Shown in pieces: positions 1 to 12,171 of a stretch of 64,000 bases of DNA (its first letter is position 1; each line of letters starts with the position of its first letter). The stretch is from assembly GCA_963070105.1 (NCBI GenBank), contig OY718804.1:4735317-4799316 (forward strand). The letters are read 5' to 3'. The stretch comes from Litomosoides sigmodontis. Lineage: Eukaryota; Nematoda; Chromadorea; Rhabditida; Onchocercidae. The notes under the pieces were generated by a model that was not told the origin of the DNA, did not search any database, and saw only the letters and a list, made by a program, of their open reading frames with translations. The translations under genes were made by a program, and so were the position numbers.

Positions 1-174
1 AATACAGAATGAAAATTCACCAAACAAAGTACGATCAGTTTTCTAATTTTAAACAGTAGTTGGAAGCCATTTCTTATTTAAAGTTTAAGTTATATCAGAA
101 TATTTTGAGCAGGAATTCCTCTATTAAAAAATTCGGAAAATTCATATAAGTTAACGTATTTTTTTTTATTGAAG
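1..174 (+). other. Intron of the RRP5 gene at left edge
   Basis: No open coding frame is seen here. The stretch ends in a T-rich run and the acceptor TTGAAG directly before the first RRP5 exon at 175. It is therefore read as the 3' part of an intron whose upstream exon lies outside the window. Confidence 0.6.
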
Positions 175-3100
175 GAAGCGCGAGTCATCAGCCTGTCTGC
201 GGTGCCTGAAATGGAATGCTTAAGTGATGCTGCTATTGCAAAGCTTAAGCTTAACGACTTAATGCCAGGAACTTTACTTTCAGTAAATCCATTGCAACCA
301 ACCGCTAGCGGTGTTTATGTCAACATTGGGAATGGTAAACATCATATCTTCAGATTACTTTTTGAATTTGATCGTATCACAGTTCTTTACGAATAATATT
401 TGAGCATGCATACAAATGTAGGAAAGTTTCGGAAGAGGAATATGTTTGTAAATTGCTAGGCTAGCGCTGGTTGTTTCTAAAATTTGGAATTTAATTTAAA
501 TTTAGGATCGTCAAGCGGAAACGCGGAAATTAAATCTTTTTTTGAGTGGCATAATTAAGAAATGTTCTTCTAGGCGTATCTTGGAACGATAAAAAAGATC
601 ATATTTTGTAAAAATAAGTGATTTTATCTTTTTGGGCTTTAATATTTTGTTAGGTATTTCAGGCATAAAAGCATATGTGAGCAAGCAACATTTGCCACCG
701 AGATATCGGAACGACCCATTCAAGTGTTTGAAGTCTTTTAGAACAATTGTAATGTTTTCTCAACAAAATAGCAATTTCTTGGTATTGAATGGACATCCAG
801 ACATTATTGCTGCTAGTAAATTTGTAAAACGAACTAACTTTGAGGTATGTTACTTTACTCTATCACTGGTAACTAATTTATATCGGCAACAGTTAATAAT
901 TGGCGTGCTCGGCCTTTTTTGATAATGTACCTAATCGTATCCGACGAGCAGTTTTGTTTTAACATTTTACAACTCAAAATGATTGGTATTACTTTTTTAT
1001 CTTTATGTGGTTTCTCAGTCATTGTAAATTTAATTCGAAAGACTATTGGGTAGAGCAACTATGGCAAGTAATTATTAGCAAGTGATTTTATTTGATTTAT
1101 TTGGTTTTTTCCTGTTTTTGATTTCCAGAATATTGGCATTGGCGATATCATTGAGTGTAAAGTAAGCAGTGTGGATAGGAACGGGAATGTCAGTTTTGAT
1201 GTGTTACTGCATGAGTGCGAAAAAAATTCGCTGGTTTCAGCATATGCAAGGAAAACTGAATTGAAAGGTTTACATACATTCTTATCATCTGACTGTATGT
1301 CCTTTAATTTTTCAAATATATTAAAGTGTATTGAAGTGCACTAGTTAAAAATAAACTGTTTTAATTTATTAGAAGTATTTCTAATGAATCCATGGTTTAT
1401 GCAGGGCATAGCTTTAGCTTTTAATTTTAAACTGAAGAGGCTTTCGATGAATTAGTTTTATTTTAGAAGATGAAGAATTATTTTATTCAGTGAGATATTC
1501 ACTACGGTTTTATTATATTTGCAGAAATGCAGGCAGCATGATGTCTTCATTTTAGCACAATTTTTAACGTCAGTAGTTTTTTAAATTTCCCTACATGCAT
1601 GTAATATTTTAGATCATGTTGAATATAAGGAGGGAACAATACATCAGGCACGTGTGCTATCGTTTAAAATGGTTGAAAGAATATTAATAGTTGCTACACG
1701 GAAAGATATCTTGGCACAAAAAATGGTCTGCATAAAAGTAAGACCTCTTTTTCACTTTTTTGGTGTATAATTTTCTTGATGTTTTTAAAACGACGAGGCA
1801 ATTATTGTTTTTGTGGAATCGAACGGAAGGAGAACATACTTTGATTTTTACACAGTTCCAGTTATGGTGGTTAATTCATTACTTAACTGTTTGACCGTTC
1901 TTTATGGTATGTAATTTTCAAGTCGTGAACTCGATGCATTCCATGCTTATTCTTTTGTGGTGAAAGTATTGGTTGAACTCGTGTGATCAATTTGTTTCTT
2001 CTCTTCATTGTAGGATGCTGTTCCCGGTGAAAAAATTACCGCAAAGGTAGAATCGGTGCTAGCTAAAGGGTTATTTGTTAAAATATATAATTCGATTCGG
2101 GGATTTATACCCAAAATTCATCTCTCTGATAACTTGATTACAAAAATTGGCAAGCACTTCGTCACAGGTAAATTTTATTTCGACTTTAAGTTTTCTATTA
2201 AGCTTGGTTAATTTCCTGATTTCACAATTAATAGTCATCTGCATTTCAATCCATCACTGACGTTTTCGAACACTGGAAGTTTTCTTCACCATTCACGGTC
2301 GTAGATCACTTTTTATAAAAGGCAATGACAAGATTAAAATTCTCTAAACCTGGCTTGATAGGTGTTTATGGAAATTTACGCATGTTATAGTTTCCAGAAA
2401 TGATATGATTTGTTAAAACTATTGTTCTTCCAAATTTCTCTCGATAATACTGCACATATGTTTCACATATCTTTAGGTGATGAGCTTAAGTGTCGCATTT
2501 TGAGTGTGAATAAAATGAAAGAACAACTTATTCTGACAAATAAGCAGTCCCTTGTTACAAACAAAGACACAATCATCAAGAGTTATGCTGAGGTTGCAAC
2601 TAATGCGATAGCCGCTGGTTATGTTATCTCTCAGCACTCAAGTGGTGGGCTTGTCATAGGTTTTTATGGTGGAACTCGCGGATTCATGCTTCCGAAAGAA
2701 ACGGAACGATTAGGAACCAACGTAAAGTATGATGCTTTTCAGACATGCTGTTTTACTGGGTATTTTCGCGTCAAGCTACGAATACATCTAAAATTTTTAT
2801 TTTAATTTCAGTCCATAATGAAATTAAACTGTAAAATTAATTTCAGTTTTCAATTTTTTAAATAAATATTGATTTCTCTTTCTTTAAGAATTGGTCTCAC
2901 AATCCGTATTCGAGTAATTAGTGTTGATCCGCAGCGTGGACGTATGTTGGTTGCGGTAGCAAATACGGCCAGCAGTGGGACTGCAGTAGCTAGAGCTCAG
3001 GTTTGATTTTAATCTCGGCGGAAAATCATATCATTAATATTATTTAATGGAATTCACAGACTAATTACAAGTGAGCGCTACAGGATGAGTGATCTTTCTT

Positions 3101-6100
3101 ACTGTGAGTAAAGCAAACATTCCCAATCAAAGGTTTCGTTTCGACGAAAAGTTATTAGTCATAAATTTTTTTACAAGGAATTTGTGATTTTTTTCTATGG
3201 ATGTTTGAATTACAGCCGTTTATAATCGATGGAGAAAATTCTATTTCTTTTTCGGCAGTTGTATTGAACGTTTCATCGAGTGTTAATAAGTTGAAACAGA
3301 ACGAGGTTTTGAACGTCACTGTCAAGTTAGGGAAGAAATTGGTTTGTTTAACTGATTTTAATCATTTATGATGGGTTTTTTGCCACCCGTTGTTAACAGT
3401 AATATAGTACTGGATCTGCATATATTGTTACTGCTGCAAATGATTCACTTTATTACTTTATTATTTGAAATTCTTAATATGGAAATCAATCTTACTTTAG
3501 GGTGGAAATGTGAAAGCATTCATTCCGAAAGAACTACTCAGTGATTGCTTTGATTTGCCGTTTTCTTCACTAAGCGAAAGTATTGCGCCTGGAAGTGTAA
3601 TACCAAAAGTTGCAATTTTGAGTGATGTTGCTGGGAACCTGAAGGTTAGTAGTTTGCAATACATTTTAAATACAAATTTATTGGGTGTTTTAAATTTTAT
3701 GCTCAGGATTTTTTATTTAATGGGAAGACTCGATTTAGAGATCCATAAATGCAAGCAATTATTGTGCAGTGTAACATGTTATATCATTACTATCAGACGT
3801 CGTTCGCGTGGAATTTTTGCAATTAGGGGGATTTGATTGAAATAATATTTCAGGTAACGAGTAAACGTTTTGTGATCGATTGGTTAGAAAAACAGCAACG
3901 CATTGCTAGTATTCAAGATCTTGCAAAAGGAGAACTCGTTTGTGGTAACATTATCCAGAAGCACCAGGAGATGGGATATTTTGTTGAATTGGCAGGTGGC
4001 TCAGCACTTACAGCTCCAGCACGCTTTATACGTCCAATGGTGCTGCCAGCATCAATGCGTAAGTTAATTCGATCTTAAATAATTTTCTAAATTTACAACT
4101 ATGCATCATTATTTGCGCTATATCTGCCTTTAAGATTTCTACAGTTTTCTTGAAATAATTGCATATTCTTTAGAAGAACTTCAAATAGGACAGACTGTTG
4201 TGGCACGAGTGTCATCAATTGATCTGGAGAGGAAGCGATTTTCTTTAATCTTGGATGTAAGCTCATTATGATGTTATAATTATAATTTGATATTCGCATT
4301 TACGGAAGTCGTTTCAACATATGAAAAAAATTCTAACTCGAATATTTTTCAGACATATCTCTGTGTACCATCTGGTGCAGAATCTGATTATTTTGCACCA
4401 TCTATGGTATATTTTGCTTTGGAGGAACTGAATTGGTTTATAGCAAACAATCCAAACACTTCGCAAGCGCCGAAAATCGGAGAATGTATCGGTATAAAGA
4501 TAGTGGAGGTGTCAGAACAAAGTGTCATTGTACAATGTGGCGATAACTCAAATTTCAAGGGACACACAATAAATAGCATTAACATTCTTCAGGTTTCCTT
4601 TCAGAATACAGAATAAAACTATCTTCAAGTGTTTTTTTAGTTAATAATATGATCACGATAGAGATTGCTTAATGCAGTGCCAAAAAAGTTGTTTATATCT
4701 TTATGAAAAACTCTTTCATAAGAAGTTTGTGCAATTGCTGCCTTTTTCTTCGTTAAGTTTTATGAAATACAGTATGATTTTAGTGGAGAAATAAAGTACT
4801 TATTAAAAGTTAAAAAAATTTTCACTGCAAGAAATTTAGAAAGGAAGCTGTACGAGAGCGTTAGTTTTGGATTTCAAATTACCTGCTTGCGAGTTGGTTC
4901 TGTTTCTTCTGAGTGATGATGTTCACCATTTGAATGAGGTATGGAACAAAAGTTGTGGTTATTTTTTCGTAAAAGGAGTTTGTTGTGCTCTCCTGCCGAT
5001 AAATTAAATTGGTGAAAAGAATACATCTGATACTATGGTTATGTATTAAATTGGTTCTTTAATAGGCTGGTTGTGGTTGTAAACTGCCCAGAAAGCGGGA
5101 GGAGAGGGAGGTGGAATTTATTCAATTTTAGCTGTTGTAAATTAAATGATATTCGCTATCTAAAATTTTTAAACGGTTGAAATTGCTATTCACTTATCAA
5201 CAGTTACTGAATTTTTAACAACATTTTACAGAGGAAACTACAGTCACTAGTAAGTAGTAACAAGGAATTCAGCGCGAAGGTGTGGTTGTGCAAAAGGGAA
5301 TATGCGGTTGCTACAGCAGAAACGGAAGAAATGGCTTTTGTGGTTTGCATTCCGATGAGAATACATCCGAATGTGAATATTCTTTCTTCGAAGTTGGGTC
5401 AGTTATATATGAATGCGACCAACTCTACTAGATTAATTTCTTCGGAACTTTTTCTTCGATGTGTTACACTTGGTAGTGTAATTAGGATAATAGAGGATTG
5501 TACATGCATATTATTGATATAGGAAAATAATCATTTGCTCGACTTATATATATCATGATTGTAAAAGAATAAAAAATGAGAAATTGGATTATTTTAATGG
5601 TAGAAAAGGATGATTAATAACTTGTAGATGAAAATGACAGCCAGTGGACAATAATACCCAAACTCGTTGCTGGCGATGTCTTGATTGGAACTGCAACGGA
5701 AACATTAAAGAAATATGAATTAATTCACAGGAAATTTAAAGTATTATTACCTTTTATTAGTTTCATAGAGAATTGTGAAGTACAATCTCATGTACGAAAT
5801 TGCACTATCGTTGTGCAAGTTACACTTATTGCTGATCTTTTTTTTAAATTTATTTATCTTATGTTGTTAAATTTAAAAATTTTGCTTATATGTGTTTAAA
5901 TTTGTTTTCTGAGCTTAAATTCTGTTTTATAGACACCCGTGAAAGCAGCAGTAAAGAAAAAGTTGAAGCAGTTTACGATTTATAGAGCAAAAGTTAAGGG
6001 GATGTGGTCCAAAGGCGATTTGTTCAACGCTGTTGAACTGGAGTTGCCCGATGGCAGTATCGGTATGAAATTTTTTCTCGTTTTTATTTTCGAACATATT

Positions 6101-9100
6101 AACAACTGTGTTTCAAAAATAATGGTTCATCGTTACTTATTTTAGTTCCTTTTCCCTCCCATCCATGTGTTTATCTCTGCCGGATACAAATTTGCAGTGC
6201 GATTTTGACAAAATTAATATGCAATGCGATTTTGACAAAATTAATGCACCTAAATTTATATTTAAGGACGTTTGCATGCATCGGAATTTGAGGAAAGTTT
6301 CTTGAGCGAAACTTCTCAGCCGGTTCAAAGTTTCTTGAAAAAAACAAAAAATAAAACAGTTGATGTTAAAATTATGTGTTTCACGAGGCTGAAGCAAAAA
6401 GTGAAGAAGTTGGATCTCTCCAAATCAAAAGAAAAGGATGCGCAAAAGAGCGAAAGAATGGTTGTAAGTTCTTTTTTCTTAGCTTTTCATAAATCTTGTT
6501 TAATTTAGCAGCAACACAAGCAGTAAGACAACCAACTGATTTTAAGAGAAAAGTGGAGCAGTGGTACGGAAAAAATTTTGACAATTCCAACTTCAATTTA
6601 ATTTTTTCCTAGTGAATGAATTGGCAAAGTTGGTTTGGAACGTGTTCTTCAAGTTTAGGGAGTAACTGAAAGACATCCAAGAACACCAAAAATTTATGAA
6701 CCTCACCAACATTTCGCTTGTATTTTGCTATTTTTTAGTGCAAAGAAATATATATATTTATTTAGGCAATACGTTTGGCGGAATGTACGATGAAAACATG
6801 GAAACTGAATGAGACGAAGAGAAAACAGTCGGTGCTGGGATATCCACAAAGTTATGCCCATGGATCGTTAATTCCTGTCTTTGTGTGTAAGGAACCCCAT
6901 GTTGGAGTGGTTAAAGTGGAAGTTAGTCCGCTTTGGAATGGTGTCATTCGGAAGCAAAATTTGTATGATGAGAATCTGGTGTGTTTTTGTTATTTACGCT
7001 GTCAAAAATGAATCGGCAAACCAATGGCAAAATAGCATTGAAAATTACAGTGGTGGTAGAGGCTCAGTTTATTGCTTAAATGGATTAACCTAAAATGTGT
7101 TTCAGATGACTAACCCAACAAATGATGCATCGGCATTAGTTGATATCGATTTTGAACCTGGTGAAAAGTTAATTGCACAGGTTATCGGAGTGAACGTTTA
7201 CAAGAAGGGACGCGGCAAGTCCAGACATCGAAAATGTTTGGAAATGACGTTAAAAGAAGCACGAAAGGTAATTTGTTAGTTTGCAAGGTTTTTTTTGAAG
7301 ATGCACCGTAGGCAAATTATGATGCCCCAAAGGCTTATTTGAGAGGCGATGTATGGGTCAGGTTTTTTGTTATTATGAGTCCGAATTTTTCTGAGCATGA
7401 GCGAAAAAATTCGCAGAATTTTTTTGAAAATTTTGTAAATCAAAATTTGCAGACATTCGAGAACGGTGACCGTGTGACAGGACGAGTTGTTGGTATTACA
7501 CAATCACCAAGCAGCGTTATATTAGAACTTACTAATAATCAACGAGCTATTCTTACTTTAACCGGCATTACTGATAATTATTTGAAAGCACATGAAGCTG
7601 TAAAGAGTTATGAATTAAATCAGGTAATGTAGTCCTTTTATATTATATATATGTGACGAACGGAATATGGAAATTGTTTTCACTCAATGTTCGTTACTTT
7701 AGCTTGCTGTCGGAATTTTTAACGCATCGTAAATTCAGATTTATAATGTGCAACTTTTGCGTTTTGATAATGATAAGGGAAGATGGATTGCTGTCTCAGA
7801 GTCACGCTATAATTTTCTGAAAGAGTCCGAAAATACTCCATATCTAAGTGGAAGTGATATTGAGGTAGGATTTGATGTCACAGTTACTCTTATTCATCCG
7901 CTTGTCTTCTTAATCGATCGTTTTTTGATCAAGGAATTGATTTTGTCTGCGAATAATGACAAGTGTGGTAGATTACGTCTTAATATTTTTTCTTTACATT
8001 CTCTTAGTTTTGCTAATGTTTTGCAGTGATCTTTTTTACTAATTTTCCATGATTCTTTCAATACTACTACAAGTGCAATTATTTTTGCCGACAATATAGT
8101 TGTGAAGTCATGGGTTCTTTCAGGTCGATTCAGAGTTGCAAGCATTCGTAACTTCGTCACCTGATGATGTTCATATTTTCGTCGAAATTAGGCCTGGTAT
8201 TGCTGGTTGCGTCGTAAAATGCAAGAAGTAAAAGAATTTGTCCCTGTTTTTCTAATTTCATCTAAAGCTGAACTAGAAAGTTCAAAAATGATAGAATATG
8301 GGAAATAAAACGCTGAAGTGAGATTATCCAATATATAACAGAAGTATTTAACAAATCTTCCTGCATTGAAAGAAGGGACATTATTTAGCAAGCAAAACGG
8401 ACGAGTAATGTTATAGTTAAAGTGATTGTAGAAGAAAAGATTTACAAAAAACAATTGTGAATATCATGAACCGAAGCATTAACGTTAAGAATTTTTCAGC
8501 TTGTCGTTAAAACCTGATGATTTGGTTAAAGTTCGTGTTAGCCATGTCTTTCCGGATGGTAGCTTGAAAGTGGAATTCGTCGATTTAATTGCAGAATATT
8601 CAACGGAGGAAGTCTGCGCTTGTTTTTTCTTAATTAATTGCGATTTTAATTTGCGTTCTGATTTCTTCCTCATTATTAGCATTAGTTAAAAAATTTTTTA
8701 ATTTTTTTTCCATTAATATCTGTAAATTATGAGGAACTCTAAATACTAATATTTTAAAGAAACCACGGAAGAGGCTAATAAGTGTTGGATCTGGTTCTGA
8801 TACTGCAATTGATTTACCGCGAAAGAAATCGAGAACAGCTGGTTATTTGGCAGCACATTCGAAAGTGAATGAACTTCCCCCAGTTACTCGTGTTGAAGCA
8901 AAAGTAGGTAGTAATGTTCAACAGGAACTTTATGTTTTGGGATACTAATAGGATACAGCTCATATCCAATTTAGGACTTGATGGAAGAGTTTGTTAGTTA
9001 AGGTTGAAATCCGTAACATTCTGTTTTTTGATTTCAGTTGCCCGAACCAGGTTTGGACTGGTCGCTAAAAGGATTTACACTAGCCGAATTTGCATCAGTA

Positions 9101-11457
9101 GGGCAATTTGGTGAAAAGGTGGATGTTCCTGTTAGTACTTTAACAGCGAAAGATCAACCTATCGCTGAAAATACTGATGAACGAAGCAAGCCAAAAAGTA
9201 TCGAATTCAAAAAATTTCATTCTAATAAAAAACTATTATTATATCCAACTTTAATTTTCATTATTCGTAAAAGTTTCGGTTTTTGATCACATTTTAGCTC
9301 ACCGTTAACGAGATTTTTGGATAATGCAAAGAAATTATGTGAACGCAGTTTTAAAGTTTTAAAATTGTGGTTTTCTGATGCAGGAAGATGCAGAAATTTC
9401 TGAGCTTAGAGGTGAATATGTCATTTGTTATAGCCAAAGAGGAGCTTCAAATAGAAGAGGAAAGAAAATTAGTCAGTCGTGAGCGCAAGATTCTGGAGAG
9501 CAATTGGATCCCAGACAACACAAATGATTTTGATCGTTTAGTTGCTGGTACACCCAATTCTTCCATTCTGTGGATACGGTATATCTGGATTTACTTGCTT
9601 TTTGAAGATTTTTATGAAAATGTACCTAAAAAACGCGTGGTATTTGCACGCTACTGTCAAATAAATTTGTCTCTAATTTTCAACGAGGAAATCTATAAAT
9701 TCACATTAATAATATTTTTATAGGTACATTACATACTTTCTGGAACGAAATGATGTAGAAAAAGCAAGGGCAGTTGCGGAGCGCGCTCTTTCAGTGATTA
9801 ATTTTAGGTTAGTTCCCTGTGTAATTAGAAGTTATGTAAGATAAATCTCGGTTAAAAGTGAAAACATGGGAGTTTTAATTTACGGTTAATTGAGGTCTTC
9901 GAATATCTCGTGAAAAAATAATGAAATATATATGCTTCAAAATGTGAATATGCTAATTTCCTTTTACTTTAGAGAAGAAGATGAAATTTTCAATGTTTGG
10001 ACAGCATATCTCAATTTAGAGGGAAATTTCGGTACGAGTGAATCATTAAAGGCAGTTTTTGACAACGCTATCAAAAATACCGATGCTTTGAAAATGTATA
10101 AGCAAATGGTGAAAATATATCAAAATCTTGGGAAGATGCAGGTATGGTTAATTCTATGTACTGCACCTGTCAAATTATTTTAGCAGCCAGTATGTCGTTA
10201 GTGACGTATGTTTAATGAGGAAGGAACTATTGTGGTGCCGAAAATGAACCAAACCGCTTTGTGATGGAACTTTTGGAAGGAAAACTTACAGATACAGTGC
10301 AGCTTAAAAAAAATTCCCTATGAAATGACTTTGGCATATAATATAGTGAAAAATAAACCGTATTTTCTTCATATTTCTCATACAGACTGGGTTTTTATAC
10401 AAAAGTTATTGCAGGAAACGGACGATTTACTAGACGACATGTTGAAACGGTTTCGTCACGACGACTTGGACGTTTGGTTTATTTATGGACAATATTTACT
10501 GGAAACAAATCGCTCAGATATGGCGAGGAATTTGATGAAGAAAGCTATCAATTGTTTGCCTCGGAAACATCGTAGGTTTTTATGATCATCTGAAAATTTT
10601 CAGTTTCCGGAGCAAAGAAATGTAATATTTTGTTTTATTTTTATTGCTGTTTCATTTCTTATTTAGGTAAAATACTGAGTAGGTAAAGTACTAATACTGA
10701 TATCGTACGTGAATACGCCATTTGGCGATATTATATCAGAATGACGACACTTGATTTGTAACAGTAGAGCTTACCTGAATTTAATTTTAGATGTGGCGAT
10801 TTTGAGTCGTTTTGCACAATTGGAATTCAAATTCGGTGATATAGAACAAAGCAAAACAATTTTTGAAAGTATTTTAAATTCATATCCGAGAAAAACAGAT
10901 GTCTGGACAATTTACATTGATCTACTCATCAAGGCCAAAAAAATCGAAGATGCGAGGTGTTTTTTTTTGCGCAAGTATTGTTTTATGAAAGTAGTCTTCA
11001 AGGTAATTTACATGAGTTTTAGTGAAATAGGCGAATGATTAAGTCATAGTGTTATCTGGGTTTTTTAAAAAGATTTGTTTTAGGCAACTGCTTGAGAGGG
11101 TCACTGCACTAAAACTATCCACTCATAAAACTCGGTTATTTTACAAAAAATGGGTCGATCTGGAGCAGAGGCATGGTGATGAGAAACAGCAGAATAATGT
11201 TAGTTTTTTTCAACATTATAGAATAGTTCGATGAGGAAAACAATAAAACCAATATTTTAATAGAATGAGGAAACGTATTATAATATTTCTCAAAGTTCAC
11301 TAGTTTTTTAATTCATGTTCATGTCGTAATAATTTCTAGTGTAACTATATGTGCGAAAGTGCGATAATTTGTTAATTCGCTTTTTTTCGTTTTTCAGGTT
11401 AAGGAACGTGCATTGCAGTATTTAGAAGGTGTTGCTAAACTTGTAACTGAAGCGTAA
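175..11457 (+). CDS. RRP5: RRP5/PDCD11-like rRNA biogenesis protein, 5' partial
   Basis: RRP5 is a nucleolar scaffold for small- and large-subunit pre-rRNA processing. About 1600 residues are present. About a dozen S1-type RNA-binding repeats come first (e.g. GLFVKIYNSIRGFIPKIHLSD region at 2014-2167; FENGDRVTGRVVGI at 7453). Then come a basic linker (8760-8903), the GLDW motif before the linker to the repeats (9038-9197), and HAT/TPR-like repeats to the end (SSILWIRY, KARAVAERAL, AQLEFKFGD, YPRKTDVW). Exons: 175-334, 663-844, 1129-1267, 1613-1737, 2014-2167, 2477-2726, 2889-3000, 3216-3341, 3501-3644, 3854-4058, 4174-4256, 4353-4592, 4840-4938, 5232-5472, 5628-5818, 5933-6062, 6267-6463, 6766-6978, 7106-7267, 7453-7623, 7739-7864, 8124-8227, 8500-8611, 8760-8903, 9038-9197, about 9434-9578, 9724-9807, 9973-10141, 10415-10571, 10791-10956, 11084-11198, 11398-11457. 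The start of the 9.4-kb exon is uncertain, with 9409 also possible. The first exon in the window is internal. A poly(A) signal AATAAA lies at 11742. Confidence 0.93.
6193..6246. repeat. 27-bp imperfect tandem duplication in RRP5 intron
   Basis: TGCRRTGCGATTTTGACAAA followed by ATTAAT occurs at 6193 and 6220 with one or two differences, just before the acceptor of the exon at 6267. Confidence 0.85.
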
Positions 11458-12171
11458 TTGCTTCAAAATTCACTTCATGTGGACCATTGTCGCTGCTTTT
11501 GGATTTTACATTTTGTGGTTGGCAGACGGGTGCTTGAACAATTTTGTTGAATAATGAACTTCAGGGAATTTTTAGTTGGGAATTTTTATTCTCAACTGCT
11601 TTCCTCATTTATCATACATAGTCTTTTACTATTCATTGTTGTTACAATTTCATAAATGTAGTCGTGCTGTCAATACCATCGCAATTAGTGATGCTATTGT
11701 CGTTTTTGTTCTTGCTAGTAAGTTTGACACGAAATATTTTGAATAAATTGCTCATTTCTTCTTTCCTTCACATGTACACCAGTACTGTTTGAAGCATTAT
11801 TCAGTTTCTCTACAACTACGACATTACTATTATTTCTTTCTATTAACCTGTTTTGTAAAGTTTTTCAAACATGGTAATCAATGTAGTTTATAACTGTGAA
11901 GTTTAGTTTGCTCATTCAGTGTTACTAGGTAAATGGTTAGTAACACGGTAACGCCATGTATAATAACTCTGACATAGATTTATATTTCCGTTTTTTAAAT
12001 TATGCGAAAGTACAATTTATCTTTGTAATCAGTGGCGAATTTTCAAGTTTGCCATGGAAATCTACTGCTGTTACTGCTGAAAATTTTTCAAAATACTGTA
12101 CTTTTCATTTAAACACTATGGTTTTTAAAAAATCAGAGTCTTAAAGACCTCGAGCTTTTCACCAAGGAAGA
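11458..12171 (+). other. Intergenic: RRP5 3' UTR and upstream region of coiled-coil gene
   Basis: No convincing coding exon is seen. AATAAA at 11742-11747 is a plausible cleavage signal for the RRP5 transcript. Just before the next gene, the sequence CTTTTCACCAAG followed by GAAGAATG could serve as a trans-splice acceptor. Confidence 0.5.
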